The notes beneath the pieces were generated by a model. It was not told the origin of the DNA, searched no databases, and saw nothing but the letters and a program-made list of their open reading frames with translations. Shown here piece by piece: positions 49,442-62,400 of a DNA stretch of 64,000 nt (positions within the stretch are counted from its first letter, which is position 1; every line of letters starts with the position of its first letter). Source of the DNA: Plantago elongata (Eukaryota > Streptophyta > Magnoliopsida > Lamiales > Plantaginaceae); the NCBI GenBank assembly GCA_036897095.1, contig JAYMSP010000046.1, positions 39,618 to 103,617 of the forward strand, written 5' to 3'. The position numbers and the translations under genes are program-made.

Positions 49442-50409
49442 CGATTAAAATAAAGAAATTCAGAAATGAATTTCAGATATAGCTAAGCAATGCGTTTGCA
49501 TGACGCGATGTGATAACTCTTGAATATACTACTATCAAAGTTCAGTCCTACACAAAAAATTGTGCATTTATTTATTGTGTACAAATGATTCATGAAATAG
49601 TGTGTAATGAGCATCAGTAGTACTTGACCACTATCTTTCTGCAGATTGTTAATGGGGAACTTTGTGAGGTCATATTCCAACACAATTTAAGGGCATCCCT
49701 TAATTTAAAGGTGTAGGGAACTATATCTGCAATCACAATGAATTTTATTCCCACTATACTCGGTTTTTTCAAAAGCAATAAAGCATAGATATATGAATAT
49801 GTAGTTGTTCACATCATTAGCATTTAGCCTCATTAAATGTCACAAATATACGAGGGTTTAACATCGTACGATCCAAAATAAGAAAGTTCGTTAACCAAAA
49901 CAAGCAAAAGTTCGAAACCTTAACATCAGTAAAAATGAAGAGCAAGGATGTAGATATAATTGAGTATAGAAGATCTAGACAAAAGAGAGTCCTGCATATT
50001 GTTCACTAAGTCATTGCCTACTCAAAAACTCAGGCTATTCCTTAGCTTGATTAATCTGGTTTGATTTGTTTGTGTTACATTCAGAAGGGGAATACCCAAC
50101 TTCAGGGATAGGAACTAGGAAGGGAGCTATTTTAAGCCTATGGCAATTGGCCAGGTTAGGCCGGTGCGTATCTAAAGGTCCAGTCTTGGCCCTGTATATA
50201 TACCAGACCTGCTGAAGTTTAGGCCCAGGCCCAATCAGGTTGTTCGGATAAAAGGTGTGTAATTAATGTTTGTTTATCATTGTTGCATTGAAGCGAAGTA
50301 CGTACTTCGTGATTATTTAAGATCAACTTAATAATATCAGGAGACTGATCGATCAGGACGTAGTTCATGCATAACTATCACATTAATTAGCAGGGACAAG
50401 TAATTTAAC

Positions 50410-52747
50410 ATGTCTGCTGTGTGGGCTGATCATGAGTCGTCGTCATCGCCTCATCGGGACCGAACACTCCGAGTCGGCTGGAAAACGCTTCCATTCCTCC
50501 TCGGTACATATTCTTACCATAATACTTTATATCCTTTGCAATTAAAACAGTTGGAACTTTACTTTTGGACTATGAATTAATGTTAAACTCAAATTGCAGC
50601 TTCTCTAGCAGCAATGTCGCTATCAGGAGGTGCGTGGTCCAACAATCTCATTGTGTTCCTAATGGACCTAATCAACGAATTCAACGTTACGAGCATTGAT
50701 GCTGCACAAATCTTCAACCTGACCTGATCAATGGTTCCGCAGCATTTTTGCCCATACTCGTAGCCATAATTGCTGATTCATGGCTTGGTTGTTTCGGTTC
50801 CATCTGGCTAATTTATCTCATTTCATTGATGGTACAAAATTATGAATAAAGCACACCAATTTAATTGCTAGCATTTCATTATTGGCAAAAACTAAATGGC
50901 ATTTAGTCCAATAAGTATGATGCTATGAAAATCAAATGATTATGACAATACTTGGGCTGCTGCAGGGACCGATACTACATGTCCTTATTGTCACAGTAGA
51001 TGGCCTAAAGCCACTGGAGTGTGCCGATAATAGTGGGATAGATACTTGTCCCGGTCCGACAACATTGCAATATGTAGTGTTATACACGGCTTTAGCTCTT
51101 GCAAGCATCGGATCAGTCGGAACTAGATTTACCATGGCAACCCTTGGAGCTAATCAGTTTGACAATGAAAAGGATCAAGCAACTTACTTCAACTGGTTTC
51201 TAGTTGTGAACTATGTTGTATCTGTAGACTGTAATAAGTATTACAGGGAAGACAATGTGAGCTGGTCGTGTGGGTTTGGCCTGTCAGCGGCCTCTGCTGT
51301 CTTGGGAATAGCCTTTCTTCTCTTGGGAAGTCGATACTATCGTCTTCACAGGCCTCAAGGAAGCCCCTTCATGAGCTTGGCACCCGTGGTTGTCGCCAGT
51401 ATTAGGAGAAGAAATGCCCGAGTACTGTCAGGGCAACCTGCAGATTATTATCAGGCAATTGAGCTTAAAGGAAAAGCTGAAGCACCCTCGAGCACCTTTG
51501 GGTAATAAACATAAGATTAAATTCAAGTGATGGATTCTATATTGTGTTAAAAATGCTAATAATTTGAATGATTGATCAATCTATCTACCAATCACCTTAT
51601 CAACTAATTTGAAATAAGTGCGCATTGTAGTTTGTTTTGCTAGTTGCAGTCGCTTTGCAGGTTCTTGAATCGGGCTGCACTAATTACAAACACAGAACAC
51701 GTCTTGCAAGATGAGTCTGTAGCAAATTTATGGAGGCTTTGCTCCGTGCAACAAGTCGAAGACCTTAAGACTTTAATCAGACTTGTCCCCTTATGGTCAA
51801 CAAGCATATTCCTAAACACCCCATTAATTGCAATCCTGGTTAGCTTTTCAGTTCTACAAGCCTTAACAATGGACACCATGTGACATCAGATTTCCAGATA
51901 CCATCAGGCTTGATTATGGTCTTTGCGTTACTCTCCACCTCCATAGTAATCTCTATACTGGAAAAGGTTGTATGGCCTATCTGGAAGAAATACACAGATT
52001 GGAATATATCCACTCCGTTGCAGCATATTGGGATCGGTCATGTTCTTACTCTCCTCTCCATGGCTGTTTCAGCCGTGGTTGAATCCAGGCGAAGGGGCTC
52101 CTTCAATACCTCTAACCACTTACAAGGTAATTGGCTAGCTAAGTACTTTAGTTTGTCATAGATCACCATTTAATTAAGTTACAGTAATGTCATAAATATT
52201 AATTAACAATGATCATCACACCACAGTCTGAATAATATTGATCAGTTTCTAAAACTTGAAGCATATATGTAACTTAATACTATTTTGAATTAGATGTAAT
52301 TGTTAAAACCGCAGGAACTTAATTGAGAAGCAGGTGTTTATTATTGGGTGTATCATACATAATAAACTGTACATTTGATGATCACAGGTTCTGCAACAGT
52401 GCCAATGTCAGTGGTGTGGTTAGTTCCGCAACTAGTTGTAGTTGGCGTCGGAGAAGCATTTCATTTCCCTGCACAATACGCATTCTACTACCTAGAGTTT
52501 CCGACTTCTCTTAAGAGCATGGCAACGGCCGTGGTAGCGTGTGAAGTTGGGGTTGCGTTTTACCTAAGCGCACTGTGCTGGTCGATTTTGTCAAAGAAAA
52601 GACAGAATGGTTGCCTAACAATCTCAATTATGGGAAGCTAGAATGCTAGATAACATGTATTGGCTGCTTCTAGTGCTTGGAACCTTGAACTTTGGTTATT
52701 ATCTGGTTGTGCTTGTTGGTTTAAGTATAAGAAAGCTGAAGAAGTGA
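50410..52747 (+). pseudogene. NRT1/PTR family (NPF) transporter pseudogene
   Basis: Exon remnants: 50410-50503 (MSAVWADHESSSSPHRD and onward), 50600-50831, 50966 to about 51502, about 51649-52125, and 52388-52747. They cover the whole protein: LAAMSLSGGAWSNNLIVFLM (TM1), AIIADSWLGCFGSIW, ATLGANQFDNEKDQA, NTEHVLQDE, SDFQIPSGLI, GEAFHFPAQYAFYYLEFPTS and WLLLVLGTLNFGYYLV. The NPF family moves nitrate, peptides or hormones across the plasma membrane with protons. The HFPAQYAFYY form suggests the NPF2 subgroup. The frame is broken after FNLT (TGA 50725-50727), after LTMD (near 51873) and after SILSK (near 52605). The TM segment at about 51220 is also shortened. No full-length transporter can be made. 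Confidence 0.88.
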
Positions 52748-53077
52748 TGGAGGATAACTAAAATAAGTTAATAGTTTCTTTGCACGCCAGTTTATCAAGT
52801 GATTCTGATCACGTCAGTACATGTAATTATGTTAGAAATCATTTGCTGCATAAGAAGTATGTATAATTAATGTATCATGTATGCATGTTTAATTACGTCA
52901 ATGTATTAAGATATGGGTGCAATTATAAAACAAGATGAGTTATAGTACAAGAGGTTTTAAGTTTTTAGTTAAGCAGCAAAGTGTTGGACTAATTCAGTAT
53001 ACTTTGTAACTTGTGTAATGTTTTTAGGTTCCATGTCACCATCAATGCGGTGGTTAAATGTGTTAACTCCACTATAA
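52748..53077. other. intergenic, NPF 3' flank
   Basis: AT-rich; nothing supported. Confidence 0.4.
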
Positions 53078-53324
53078 TACTCCCTCTCCCTCCGTCCCGA
53101 CTTAGAAGTCCGGCGAGACCGGATACAAATATTAAAAAAAAAGTGATAAAGTAAGAAGAAGTAATAAATTATGAATGTGCTTGGATAAAGTAGGAGAAAT
53201 AGTGAATAAAGTATGAGAGATAATGTAAAGTAGGAGATAAACTTTCTCTTTAAGGAAACAGAACTTCCAAATCGGAACAATTCAAAATGAAAAACGAGAC
53301 TCCCAAACCGAAACGGAAGGAGTA
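53078..53324. mobile_element. Stowaway-type MITE, copy 2
   Basis: 247 bp. Left end TACTCCCTCTCCCTCCGTCC (cccga follows), right end cggaaGGAGTA inverted, next to TA. It shares the internal agaccggatacaaatattaa and gaataaagta motifs with the copy at 9558-9796. CTCCCTCCGTCCC is the standard Stowaway-like end in plants. Confidence 0.87.
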
Positions 53325-53828
53325 TATCGCTTTGCATGAATTTTAATTTTCCTTCTCTTGGAATCATAATGGATACTCGGTTTGTTTTAATTCAGGAACA
53401 CTAAAATATAAAAACGTACAATAACACTAGAAAACTATAATCGAAGACTAACAATGGCCTTTAAAAAGGACTAAATAAGACTCTAAATTGTAGTCTTGTT
53501 AATGATCTATAAATTGACATTGTTGAAACGTTGTTGTATCATTGTCGTTGATCTGATCAGAATCTTTAGTTATTCTTGTGGATGTAGTGAACCATGTAAG
53601 ACTGCCCGCTGTGGCGATCGATTTGAAATTGGTCGCCGTAGTTTTCCCTTTTTTTTAAATTTTTTTTGAATTTCAAAAATTGAATAACGGCTATATTTTC
53701 GAAACAGGTAAAATAACGGTCATATTTTAATGAAACAGATAAAATAACGGCTATATTTCCACAACATATAAATTGAGCATCTATAAAAACATACCCTTAT
53801 CTATTATATCCACCACAACTTCTTCCTC

Positions 53829-54122
53829 TTGAAACACACCTTCATCCTCTCAATGACATCCTCTCAACCGATCATCCTCTCATCCTCGTCATATGAAGAT
53901 GATAAGCCCGTAGGACCAAGGTGGTGGTCGGAAAATGAAGATCGTGCTCTTCGAATGATAAGGGGTCAACTTTCTCGACGTCCACTGTGGGCAATGTTCA
54001 TGGGAGCAAGTCGTTTCTGTTTCGTGAAGGAGGCATGGCATAACGATGTACTGGAGGATGGAACATCTCTTGTTGGTATTACGTACGCCAAGAACCCAAT
54101 TAGAGCTTTGGAAAAGAGCTAG
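53829..54122 (+). pseudogene. short accessory frame of Harbinger copy 2
   Basis: 97 codons; the conceptual protein includes KPVGPRWWSENEDRALRMI and LVGITYAKNPIRALEKS. It sits where an autonomous Harbinger element carries its Myb-like ORF1, convergent with the transposase, and the Trp-rich start is compatible with a SANT helix. It is far shorter than a normal ORF1, so it is either truncated or a different captured piece. Similarity to known ORF1 is weak by eye. Confidence 0.4.
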
Positions 54123-54422
54123 GCGTCTTGAGATAAGCGGTATGGAGTAGGCTGTAGAACGACTTGCTTTGTTGCAGTTGTTGTTGTTATCTGTGTTCTT
54201 GCTTTGTTGTTGTTATCGTTTGTTCTCGTTGTTGTTGTTTTGTACTATTTGTCGTTGTTGTTTATGTTTTTGTTTGTACTTCTAATAAAAAGCGAGTTGT
54301 ATTAGCATGAACAAGTTTTGTATTCAGTACGAACGGAATATGATGAAACATTACAGAATACGAATACAAACAGATTGAACTAAAAGTAGGAAATGAACGT
54401 ACTAGAACAATCAAAACATAAT

Positions 54423-55778
54423 TTAAGTAGTCCTCCTCCAGATGTGCTCGATCAAATCCTTGTACAATGATTGGTGAGTGAGTGCGTTGTGCATATCACG
54501 CCTAGTCTGCATGTATCCTTCAACAGAGTTGATCACTGAAGAGCGTCTTGTGAATCGAATACCTGGTAAACAAGTCTTCTTCCATTGAGTTGACGGTGTC
54601 TTTGTTGAGTTCTTTAACATACTTCTCGTATGTTTTGGCCCGGAGATAAGTATGTCTTTCATTCTCAACGATCATCATATACATGTATTCATAATCTTGG
54701 ACATAAGAGCTTTCGTTTTGGCCAACGCTGGGTTGCGGATGATGGCGAAGCGTGCTTGCAGACAACCAAACGCTCGCTCAACATCTTTTCGGACAGCCTT
54801 TTGCTTTTGCGCAAACTTGGTCTCTTTGTGAGTAACTGGATTTTTGATGGACTTGACAAATGTTACCCAGGCTGGATAAATCCCATCAATTAGGTAGTAC
54901 GCCATGTTGTAGTGATGACTGTTCACTTCAAAGTTCACCGGAGGAGCTACACCGTTGAGAAGATCATCAAACACCGGTGAACCTGCAACAACAGTGAGAT
55001 CATTTAATTTACCTGACATTCCGAAGAAAGAGTGCCAAATCCAAGTGTCGTGTGAAGCAACAACTTCTAGAACAAGCGTCGGCTTACCACTTTTGCCTTG
55101 GTATTGATCTTTCCATGCCATCGGGCAGTTCTTCCATTCCCAATGCATACAATCGATCGAGCCAATCATTTCTGGAAAGCCACTTCCGGCATTAATTGCG
55201 ATAAGTTGATTGATGTCTTCTTCGTTGGCCCTTCGCATGTATGTTGGTGCAAAAACCGCAAGGACAGAATCACAAAACTTGTTCAATGCAATCAAAGCAA
55301 CATTTTCACTACACCTTCTATATTTGTCAATAGCATCCGCGGCTAAATCATATGCAAGAATCCTCATCACCGCAGTACACTTTTGTAAATTTGAGAGAGC
55401 TTGGCGATCGGTAGCATTTGGGCCAGCCCTGAAGTAGACTGGATCGTAGTCACATACCGCGTCAACGATCCTCATGAACAGTGGCTTCATCGTTCTGAAT
55501 CTCCGGCGGAATTGCTTTGGAGTGTACTCGGCATTATCAGTGAAGTAATCTTGCATAATTTGAGCATGATGTTTCTCGCGTCTTCGGTTGATGTACGTGC
55601 GAGTGTGTTTCTCCTTCGGTTGTGATGAATCGGCAATATACTTCGACAACATCGACTCGAAGAATCTCTTTGCCATCACTGAACTATAGGATACGAATTC
55701 GAATGCCGACCTTTCAGATTCGGAATCCGCATCGGACATGAACACCTCTTCATCAGAATGATGTGATGAGGAAGACAT
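54423..55778 (-). pseudogene. Harbinger transposase, copy 2, intact catalytic core, frameshifted tail
   Basis: From ATG 55776-55778, 367 codons are open to 54675. The core is complete: RRRFRTMKPLFMRIVD, SIDCMHWEWKNCP (first Asp), YYLIDGIYPAWVTFV (second Asp), RKDVERAFGCLQARFAI (Glu). At about 54678 the sequence that should read CxxLHNMIVE jumps frame after MNTCI; MMIVENERHTYL continues in the next frame, and the final ENSVEG-like tail, ending DLIEHIWRRTT at 54423, is back in the first frame. So two compensating indels damage only the C-terminal ~80 residues. It is better preserved than the copy at 12074-13453. Confidence 0.87.
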
Positions 55779-56418
55779 TTTGGCAAAGTGATTTTTGGTA
55801 GGTTAAGAGTATTTTGAGTTTAAAAGAGAGAAAGAAGGTAAAATTTGAGGTGTGGAGTAATATATGAAGTTTGGTGTCTATTTATAAATCTCGAAAAAAT
55901 ATGATCGTTGGTATATTTTTATTTTTTCGTTAAATAGATTTATTTTAAATTAAAATATAAAAAAAATGTGGCCGGTCCAATCAGGACCGTCCACGTGTCC
56001 CAACTGTTGGGCTGGGACATGGCCATTGGGACTGGGCCCTACATGAGACCCATCCTCAAATTCTACAACTCCATCGGTTGCTGGAGTTGCTCAGCAGCTA
56101 CGGCTACTGAGCAGTCGCTCACAGTGGGTGGCAAGCGGCGGCGACCGCCCCCGGCTGTATGGGCGGTCTAAGTCATCTCGTTTTGTTCGTTATTTGTGCG
56201 ACTATTGATTCGACATAAGCATGTGCCTGGCGTGCATAATTAATGATCCATGGGAATCAAAATGAAAAGACGGGGTTTTTGGCGGCATCAAAACCCCTTT
56301 CCAGTTTCCACCACAACTACACATTCCAAAATTCCATCACAATTTACAAACACTCAACCCTTTCTCTCGTTTCTTCACGCAACTTCTAATCTCCATCTCT
56401 CTCTACAAAATTTTGTCT

Positions 56419-59400
56419 ATGGGAGCTACCAACTGCGAACAGGATATGGCGATGAACGATGAATCCGCTTCGTCTTCGACTGATGCTAGGAGGTTCACGA
56501 AGCATATTCACGACAACGTTCACGGCAACATTCATCTCGATCCTGTATGTAACTCTCTCATTTCTCTTTCTCGTGTTTACTGCTGTATGAAACGAGCTCG
56601 TTTCGTGTTGATTTTCAAATTTCACTGCGATTTGCCGATTTCGGCTAGTATGATGTTGATTTTTGCTGTTCGAACTAGTTTTTGTTCATTATCGCATTTG
56701 AATCGGTTATTGTATGCTGTGTGTGACTGTGTGTATTCATGTCGATGATCGGAGTGCTTTTATGTTGATTAAGCCGTAGAGTGGTTTGATTTGTGTTTTG
56801 TATTGTTATCGCAGTAGGATAATGGCGCCTGGTGAAGTTTCAAACTCTGGAAATGCATTTTAGGATATATTTTGAAACTACAGTTGAATGATTGGTGCTC
56901 CTAGCTATATTATGTTGTGGAATTTGGAATTGAGTGGTTGCTATGTTCTGATCATTTCCAATTTTGCATGATCTGGTTACTGAGTAAGTGTATATGCAGG
57001 ACATATCCAGTTAGGTGTATAATAGTGTAGTATTTTCTGAATTAGTACCTGCACTTGTCACACCTTGTTTAATTACATTTTATGATTTGGTTGGTATGAC
57101 TTGAATATTCTATGTTGATTAAGTGACTGAGTCGCTATTTATGTCTGATGTGGTTTTGTGGTAGTGGCGAAGTTTCATACTCTGGTAATACATGTCAGGA
57201 ATATGTGTTTTGTGGTTGTATCAATTGCAGTTTCATATTTTGCTATTAGTATGTTCTGGAATGTAATGTGAGTAATACTGTGGTTGGATAACTTCGGTAA
57301 TCTGTGTATTGAATGTATGCATCTGTAGACTGCTGGAAAAAATTAACAAGGTTATTTTTGGTCTGATATGCATTCCTTTTGTGCTATTTTAGATTTATGA
57401 TTAGGAAATGAAATTAAGTGGTAAACTGGTAATGGAAATTGGAATATGCATACAATGATACATATATATAGTTAAATGATACTATAATATTGTTTCTCAA
57501 TCTTTAAGTAAATTTGATTTAATGTTGGAGATTTATTAGATTTTGTCTTATTTGGTGGCCAGAGACTCAGATGTGACAATTGCTGAACTCATTTGTAACA
57601 TTTTGTTAGCTATTGATGTATTTTCATGGTCCTGCATTATTTATCTAATTTCAAGTTTATTAAACGCATATGAATTGGAAATATTAGGTGACTCCTCATA
57701 TTTGATAACTGTCCTGCCATATCAGGGAAATTTCTGATTTCCATTTTCCCCTTGGAATGCAGCTCGCTTTGAAGTTTATCGATACCGAACAGTTTCAAAG
57801 GTCACTTGGACTATTCCATGTTTAGTTACTCTTTTCCTCCGATTTTCCACTGTCCTCCATTGTGTATTGTTATTCCAACAGGATTCTAATATAAATGTAT
57901 TTCTCAAAATTATTTCAGACTTCGGGATTTAAAGCAGCTAGGTGCGTTTCAGATTTAGTCTGTTTCATGTATGCAATGTATTCATTTCGTAAAGGTTTGG
58001 TAAATTCATTTCAAAATGTAAAAATTGGTTGTTATTACCGAATCCAGCAAGTAGTTATCAAGTTAGTATACATATGAGTTAATTTTATGCAATGTACAGC
58101 ATTACCATGTGAAATTAGTTGTTTCCCCCAAAATAATAAGATACAAAGAGGTCCTCATTTGGGGGCACGTTGATTTCCTGTCCTGTGAGTGCTTCTGTTT
58201 TATTTGTTGGAGAAACATTAGTCTTTGAATGAGATCATCTTACAACAAACTGTTTACCACGTGGAAAATTGGTATTGTACTTTGAATAGGCGGTATGTTT
58301 TGTCAGAATTTCAGAATGCATTCAGTTCAAAATGGTTTTTGCATACTATCTTAGAACCAAGTTTAGACTCTTGTATAAGTTGTTGGGTTAGATTAGAACA
58401 AACAGAACAGATGTATGATGTTGCTTTCTTCCTGTCTGGATCATCCATCACAGTGCTTCCTCTTCAAATGGTGTACTAACTTGAAGCCTATCATAGTTTC
58501 ATGTATGTGCATTGCGCATTCTGATTTGACTTGCATATACTTTCAGGTTTGTCATATATGGTATATCCAGGAGCTGTTCATTCTCGTTTTGAGCACTCAG
58601 TTGGGGTCTATTGGCTGGCCAGTGAAGCTATCAACACATTGAAGACATATCAGGTATTCTTGGATCACTTTATATTGGATCATATATTATCTGCACTTCT
58701 GCATAGAGCTTTATGTATCCCGTGTTTGTAGGGTTCGGAACTAGACATTGATCATTTTGACATACAGACCGTAAAACTAGCTGGTAAATCCATGTGCTAT
58801 ATATGTGATCACTTCTTTTGGCGGCAAAAACACTATCCTCTTATTCGTGTTGGCTGATTTTCTTTAGGTCTACTTCATGATGTGGGTCATGGGCCGTTCA
58901 GCCACATGTTTGAGCGCGAATTTCTTCCACGAGTTCATGGTGGCATTAAATGGTAATCTCTTAATGGATTTCATCTGTCGGTTAGCAGATAAATCCTACT
59001 CTGTGTTGGTTTTCAGAATGATAATTTTTATGAAATCATTTTCAAGAATCTCATACTAAATGTAAAAAAATAAAGAGGAATAAACTATAAATTTGATGAA
59101 CACCTCAACAGAATAATTCAGTTCTGATCATCTTTTGAAAATCCAACTACCGAAAATGTAGTTGTCGTACCAATTGATTGGATTTGGACCTCTTAAAAAA
59201 TGAAGAAGAATATTGTCTATCCATGATCTAACAAAACTATACACACAGACACAGGTAAGTTTACTTCATTATAGTAACTTAATTTTGAAGTTTAACTAAA
59301 AAATTTTAGAATAAATTTTGTAATTCTATTAAATCAAATCATTACAAGTACAATTTATGCACTCGGGTGTTCGTGTGCACAATTTTTCTAGTAAAGTCAA

Positions 59401-62400
59401 AAAGCCTTATCGATTTGGGGTGGACATGTTTTTCATGCCAATTTTTTGAATTTTATACCCTGTGATTCCCATCTTCATGCTTCACCATATATGCTGGGAC
59501 TAATTCCTTGATTTTTTCTGTAAGGACATAGAAAGTTATTCTATTCATAATGTATCTTTATTATGAAAGCATCTGGAAATTTAATTTTCTTGATTAGATT
59601 TTCTTTCACCTGCAACTGATTACTGCAGTATATGAATAACCTTTGCAGGTCTCATGAAGACATGTCTCTGAAGATGATAGATTATGTTGTTGATGAGCAT
59701 AACATTGATATTGAATCTGACGCTATTAAGAAAGTGAAGGTTTGATTGCTTTAATTCTATGCTTAACAATGTTTACCAGGTGTATGCATGATTGGTTTAT
59801 CCTCAAGATTCTTATCTATTTAGGCTCTCTTGTCTTCATATCTGGAACTGTAAATTGCGTTGTTCTACTACAAAATGGACATCTTAGTGTCCCCAAGACA
59901 GATCCTACATTCCGGCAGGGAATATTTCCAGAGTCCAGACCTTTCAAATCATAATCCTGTGCTTTGAAGTTTAAAATTTAATGGCATGGATATACTTCAA
60001 AAATCAAAATGGACATTCTAGTGTCTCCAAAGACAGATTCCTACATACCCACTGGGCATATTCACAGACCATTCAATTCATAATCCTGTGCTTTGAACTT
60101 TAAAAGCATGAGCTGTTGCAGCTTCCTATGTATAACCCATTAAAAAAAGGAGAAAGAAAATATGAAATAGGTGGTTACCATGAGTTTGACAGGAATTATG
60201 CGCAGCAATTTCAGCCGTTGATTTACTGTTAATGCAGGATTTTCCGCCTACCTTATTTCTTTTAGTGTTACATCAGCTAATGCTGTTTTTCTCTTTTTCT
60301 GTCTTGAATTATCACAATTGTTGCCGATTGCTTTAATTCTCAGGAAATGATAGTTGCCTCTGAGAATATTCCTTCAAAAGTAAGTGCCCACAGTGGACTT
60401 TTAGATGTATCATAGGGATCACTTAAATTATCATGTTTGTGTACTGATAACTATCATTTTCTCATATTCGAATAAGCAGAGCATAAAAGAAAAGCTCTTC
60501 CTATACGACATTGTTGCTAATGGACGGAATGGAATTGATGTTGATAAGTATGTTTTCTATATCTCAATTGGCTAATTTTGTGATTTTCTGAAAAACAAAC
60601 AACAGTTGTCAGAAACTAATACCCATTTCCCTTTTCTCTTATTCTTTTCTTCCCTTTCTGCCCTTTATCGCTTTATGCAGATTTGATTACATTGTCCGTG
60701 ACTCTAGGGCTTGTGGTCTTGGCTGTAATTTTCAGTTTGAGAGGTATGGAGTCTATCTATGGACATTTCTATGGAGTTCATTAGTGATAACGAACAACTA
60801 TAGATTAGAATGAAAGTTCAAAGACGAATTGGAGAAAACTCTCTGTTACATTCAATATGAAATAATAATCATAAAAAGAGTCTAAAACTCCAGCTCTTAG
60901 TTTAAATTTATGTCAGAGTTCAACCTATATACATAATTTTTTAATCCTACTAAAATATAAGAAACTCTAATTAAACTATAATATGAAATAACCTAAAACT
61001 ATAACACTCTTCCTGATTTCCATCAATTAGTTTCTAAATTACCATTACCATTCACCTCTAAATCTTGACAAGGCAAACTGAAATTAATGCAACTTTTTAT
61101 TTTTGATGAAACTTGTATGTTTGATATGCTTGTGAAATTCACTCGGTTACAACAATGCCTAACTTATATTCTATCTCTTGCAGGGTGTTAGAGACAATGA
61201 GAGTAATAGAAGACGAGATATGCTATCGCGCAAAGGAGTGTAAGTACTCATAACTATTAACAGTGTTTTTGTGGTATTACCATGTCAATATTCATCCTAC
61301 TTTTGTTGCATGCATATTCAGATCTTACTGTCCACAAGTTATTTGCCACTCGAGCAGATTTGCATCGGACAGTGTATCTGCATGCAAAAGTAAAGGTACC
61401 CCCAGACCTTTTTCATCGCCTTTATGCATGACCTTTATTTGAAGAATTTGGAGTCAACAATTTGACGAGTCATTTCAGGCTATAGAACTCATGTTTGTTG
61501 ATGCGATGACAAAAGCAAATGATGTTCTGCATATTTCATCCTATATTGATGAACCTGCTAAATACTGGAAGGTTAACTCCACTTTCCGTAAATTATATTT
61601 AGTTACATCCAAATTTATCAATTTGCATATGCATGTTGAGTCCCTGGTTAATTTTCATGCAATGCAGCTGGATGACTCAATACTGAAACAAATTGAAACT
61701 TCTGTTCACCCTGAGATGAAGGAATCCAGAGACTTGATCCTACGCATCCGAAGAAGAGACCTTTACCAGGTATGGTTAGCAATAGCATTCATAAATGTAA
61801 CCAGATTACATAAACGAGTTTGCAGATCTGTAATGAAGTTTCTTTTTTTTTTTTTTTATTACAGTTCTGTAATGAGTTTGCAGTTCCAAAAGACAAGCTG
61901 GACTACTTCAATTATGTCACTCCTCAAGACATAGTTTGTTCACAGGTCCACCTACACTTGTTCATTCGTATTGCATGTCACTCTCGGACAAAGAAAGATG
62001 CTTACAAAATAACTGCTTTTGCAGAACTCTGCTCACCCACAAATACAAGCGGAAGATATCACAGTCACTAATGTGAAAATTGATCTGACTCGTGGAAATA
62101 GAAATCCTCTTGAAAGGTAATTTAGCAGTTTTAAATGCTTGTACATTTTAATCTCCATGAAACAATTTTAGTTATAAATGAATTAAGTCTGAATTTTTTT
62201 CCTCCTTTCATTGTCCTTGTGCTTCTCCACCACCAGAATAAGCTTTTTCGAGGTAATATAACAATTTGTCACCTATATATTATAAGGTTTCAATACCAAT
62301 AAAATAATAGTGGACCATCACTAGATAAATAACTTATGTTGGCTTCTTCAGGGTTATGACAGCAAAGAGAAATTTACAATACCAAATGATGCAGTTAGTC

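Larger units (their letters stand above)
44643..50409. other. 5.8-kb gene-poor AT-rich region
   Basis: No protein gene or RNA gene was found. It contains a 30-bp tandem duplication (45091-45153), a GC-richer patch with a hairpin (45400-45680), a palindromic MITE (48795-48912), a SINE copy (49374-49441) and otherwise low-complexity A/T sequence. A short atttatcgacaatc duplication lies at about 47100-47133. Confidence 0.5.
53600..56168 (-). mobile_element. PIF/Harbinger DNA transposon, 2.57 kb, copy 2
   Basis: Flanked by TAA at 53597-53599 and 56169-56171. The ends are inverted repeats: left GACTGCCCGCTGTGG, right (complement) GACCGCCCATACAGC, best over the first eight bases. A transposase remnant (minus, 54423-55778) and a short plus-strand frame (53829-54122) lie inside, convergent. 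The end sequence differs from copy 1, so the two are different families. The right end stops 250 bp before the VEN4 start codon. Confidence 0.85.

Noticed and set aside
52969-53367. A minus-strand 132-codon membrane protein
   Set aside because: Same cause: it overlaps the second Stowaway MITE.
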